A DNA stretch of 5,944 nucleotides from Bacilli bacterium. GTDB taxonomy: Bacteria; Bacillota_I; Bacilli_A; ML615J-28; CAG-698. Below the pieces are notes generated by a model. That model made no database searches. It was given only the letters and a program-made list of their open reading frames with translations, and was not told the DNA's origin. Positions within the stretch are counted from its first letter, which is position 1; each line of letters opens with the position of its first letter. The translations under genes were made by a program, and so were the position numbers. Location of the stretch: the NCBI GenBank assembly GCA_016282055.1, contig JAEEJT010000206.1, positions 1 through 5,944 of the forward strand, given 5' to 3'. Below, in pieces: positions 5,539 to 5,944 of the stretch.

Positions 5539-5569
5539 ACCATTATATTTTATATAATGGTTTTTTTTT
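5537..5569 (+). terminator. Strong Rho-independent terminator of the three-gene unit
   Basis: A perfect 12-bp stem forms between AAACCATTATAT (5537-5548) and ATATAATGGTTT (5552-5563) around a 3-nt loop, followed by an unbroken T run to 5569. The 5' arm starts inside the TAA stop codon of the flavoprotein gene. Confidence 0.9.
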
Positions 5570-5593
5570 AATTAGTGTAACATAAAATATATC

Positions 5594-5621
5594 TTTACAA
5601 TTTTTGAAAAAGTATTATAAT
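5594..5621 (+). promoter_or_regulatory. Sigma-A-type promoter for the Fe-S scaffold gene
   Basis: The -35 box is TTTACA (5594-5599) and the -10 box is TATAAT (5616-5621), with a 16-bp spacer. It follows a terminator and gives an expected start near 5628, a leader of about 35 nt. No extra operator or riboswitch-like structure is visible. Confidence 0.75.
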
Positions 5622-5641
5622 ATATAAGTATAGATTACATA

Positions 5642-5648
5642 AAGGAGG
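5642..5648 (+). promoter_or_regulatory. Ribosome binding site with long spacing to the ATG
   Basis: AAGGAGG (5642-5648) is a near-perfect anti-16S match but sits 14 nt from ATG 5663, longer than the 6-9 nt seen before other genes in this window. A purine run continues to 5653, so a shifted pairing with GGAGAAG would leave 9 nt. An in-frame ATT at 5654 would be at 5 nt. The ATG fits the expected protein N-terminus (MQFTK) best. Confidence 0.6.
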
Positions 5649-5662
5649 AGAAGATTAATTTT

Positions 5663-5944
5663 ATGCAATTTACAAAAGATGTTGAAAATATGTGCAGAGT
5701 TAACTGCGGTGCTTCTCATGGTTGTGCTCCAATTCCTGAAGAAGGTAAATGGGTATATTCAAGAGAAATCAAAGATATCAGTGGATTCACTCATGGTATT
5801 GGTTGGTGTGCTCCACAACAAGGCGCATGTAAAATTTCACTTAATGTTAAACAAGGAATTATAGAAGAAGCTTTGATTGAAACAATTGGTTGTTCTGGAA
5901 TGACTCATTCTGCAGCTATGGCTAGTGAAGCTATTGTTGGTAAA
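5663..5944 (+). CDS. NifU-like iron-sulfur cluster assembly scaffold protein (3' end outside window)
   Basis: The frame is open from ATG 5663 to the last base, giving 94 residues. The sequence starts MQFTKDVENMC and contains PIPEEGKW (23-30), ISGFTHGIGWCAPQQGACK (39-57) and IETIGCSGMTHSAAMASE (72-89). I recognise this as the Bacillota protein family annotated as iron-sulfur cluster assembly scaffold (NifU N-terminal-like), which is normally encoded next to a GGGtGRT-motif protein. That partner would be expected just downstream, outside the window. Cysteines at 11, 15, 21, 49, 56 and 77 are available for cluster or metal binding; C49 and C77 lie in the most conserved blocks. C15 and C21 lie in a variable N-terminal stretch. 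It has its own promoter and a leader with a strong ribosome binding site. Its precise role in Fe-S biogenesis is not established, as far as I know. Confidence 0.85.
   Translation, partial: MQFTKDVENMCRVNCGASHGCAPIPEEGKWVYSREIKDISGFTHGIGWCAPQQGACKISLNVKQGIIEEALIETIGCSGMTHSAAMASEAIVGK

Noticed and set aside
5679..5864. 61-codon ORF in the frame overlapping the Fe-S scaffold gene
   Set aside because: It has no ribosome binding site and its protein resembles nothing. The overlapping frame from 5663 gives a clearly conserved protein, so this is a shadow.

Overview
The window is very AT-rich (roughly three quarters or more A+T by eye). All genes read on the + strand, with AAAGGAGG-type ribosome binding sites, TAA stops, mostly AGA for arginine and TGG for tryptophan. 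This points to a low-GC member of the Bacillota (Firmicutes), plausibly an uncultured host-associated anaerobe of the Bacilli/Erysipelotrichia/RF39 kind. That placement is inference from composition and gene types; no marker in the window fixes it. The code looks standard: a conserved TRP motif in RsmD uses AGG as Arg, and no gene needs TGA as a sense codon.

Layout. (1) 1-282: the 3' end of a gene for a protein with an HNH-like fold that seems to have lost the D-H pair, closed by a hairpin terminator. (2) 334-2565: a tight three-gene cluster holding rsmD (16S rRNA m2G966 methyltransferase), a probable HEPN-like plus CBS protein that overlaps rsmD by 8 bp, and a DUF4097-type beta-repeat lipoprotein 2 bp later. 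(3) 2598-2770: a stand-alone tRNA-Arg(UCU) with its own extended -10 promoter and terminator. (4) 2786-3003: a 60-residue orphan protein with a strong terminator that starts in its stop codon. (5) 3009-5569: a three-gene unit with a candidate promoter and a strong terminator. It encodes an Asn-rich, single-pass membrane protein of unknown function, an MscS-type mechanosensitive channel, and an NAD(P)H-dependent FMN reductase-type flavoprotein. (6) 5594-5944: a new promoter and the first 94 codons of a NifU-like Fe-S scaffold protein of the kind usually paired with a GGGtGRT protein. It runs off the window.

The most notable point is the MscS gene. A single in-frame TAG at 4722-4724 cuts off the C-terminal cytoplasmic domain, yet the same frame stays open for 84 more codons that read as a normal MscS C-terminus and end in TAA just before the next gene's ribosome binding site. 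It is either a fresh nonsense mutation, a sequence error, or a read-through/recoded amber codon. I see no CRISPR array, insertion sequence, phage gene or defence island. The window is mostly ordinary chromosomal sequence with a few oddities: the amber codon, the HEPN-CBS pairing, cysteine-bearing exported proteins, a degenerate HNH site and a mismatched T-stem in the tRNA.
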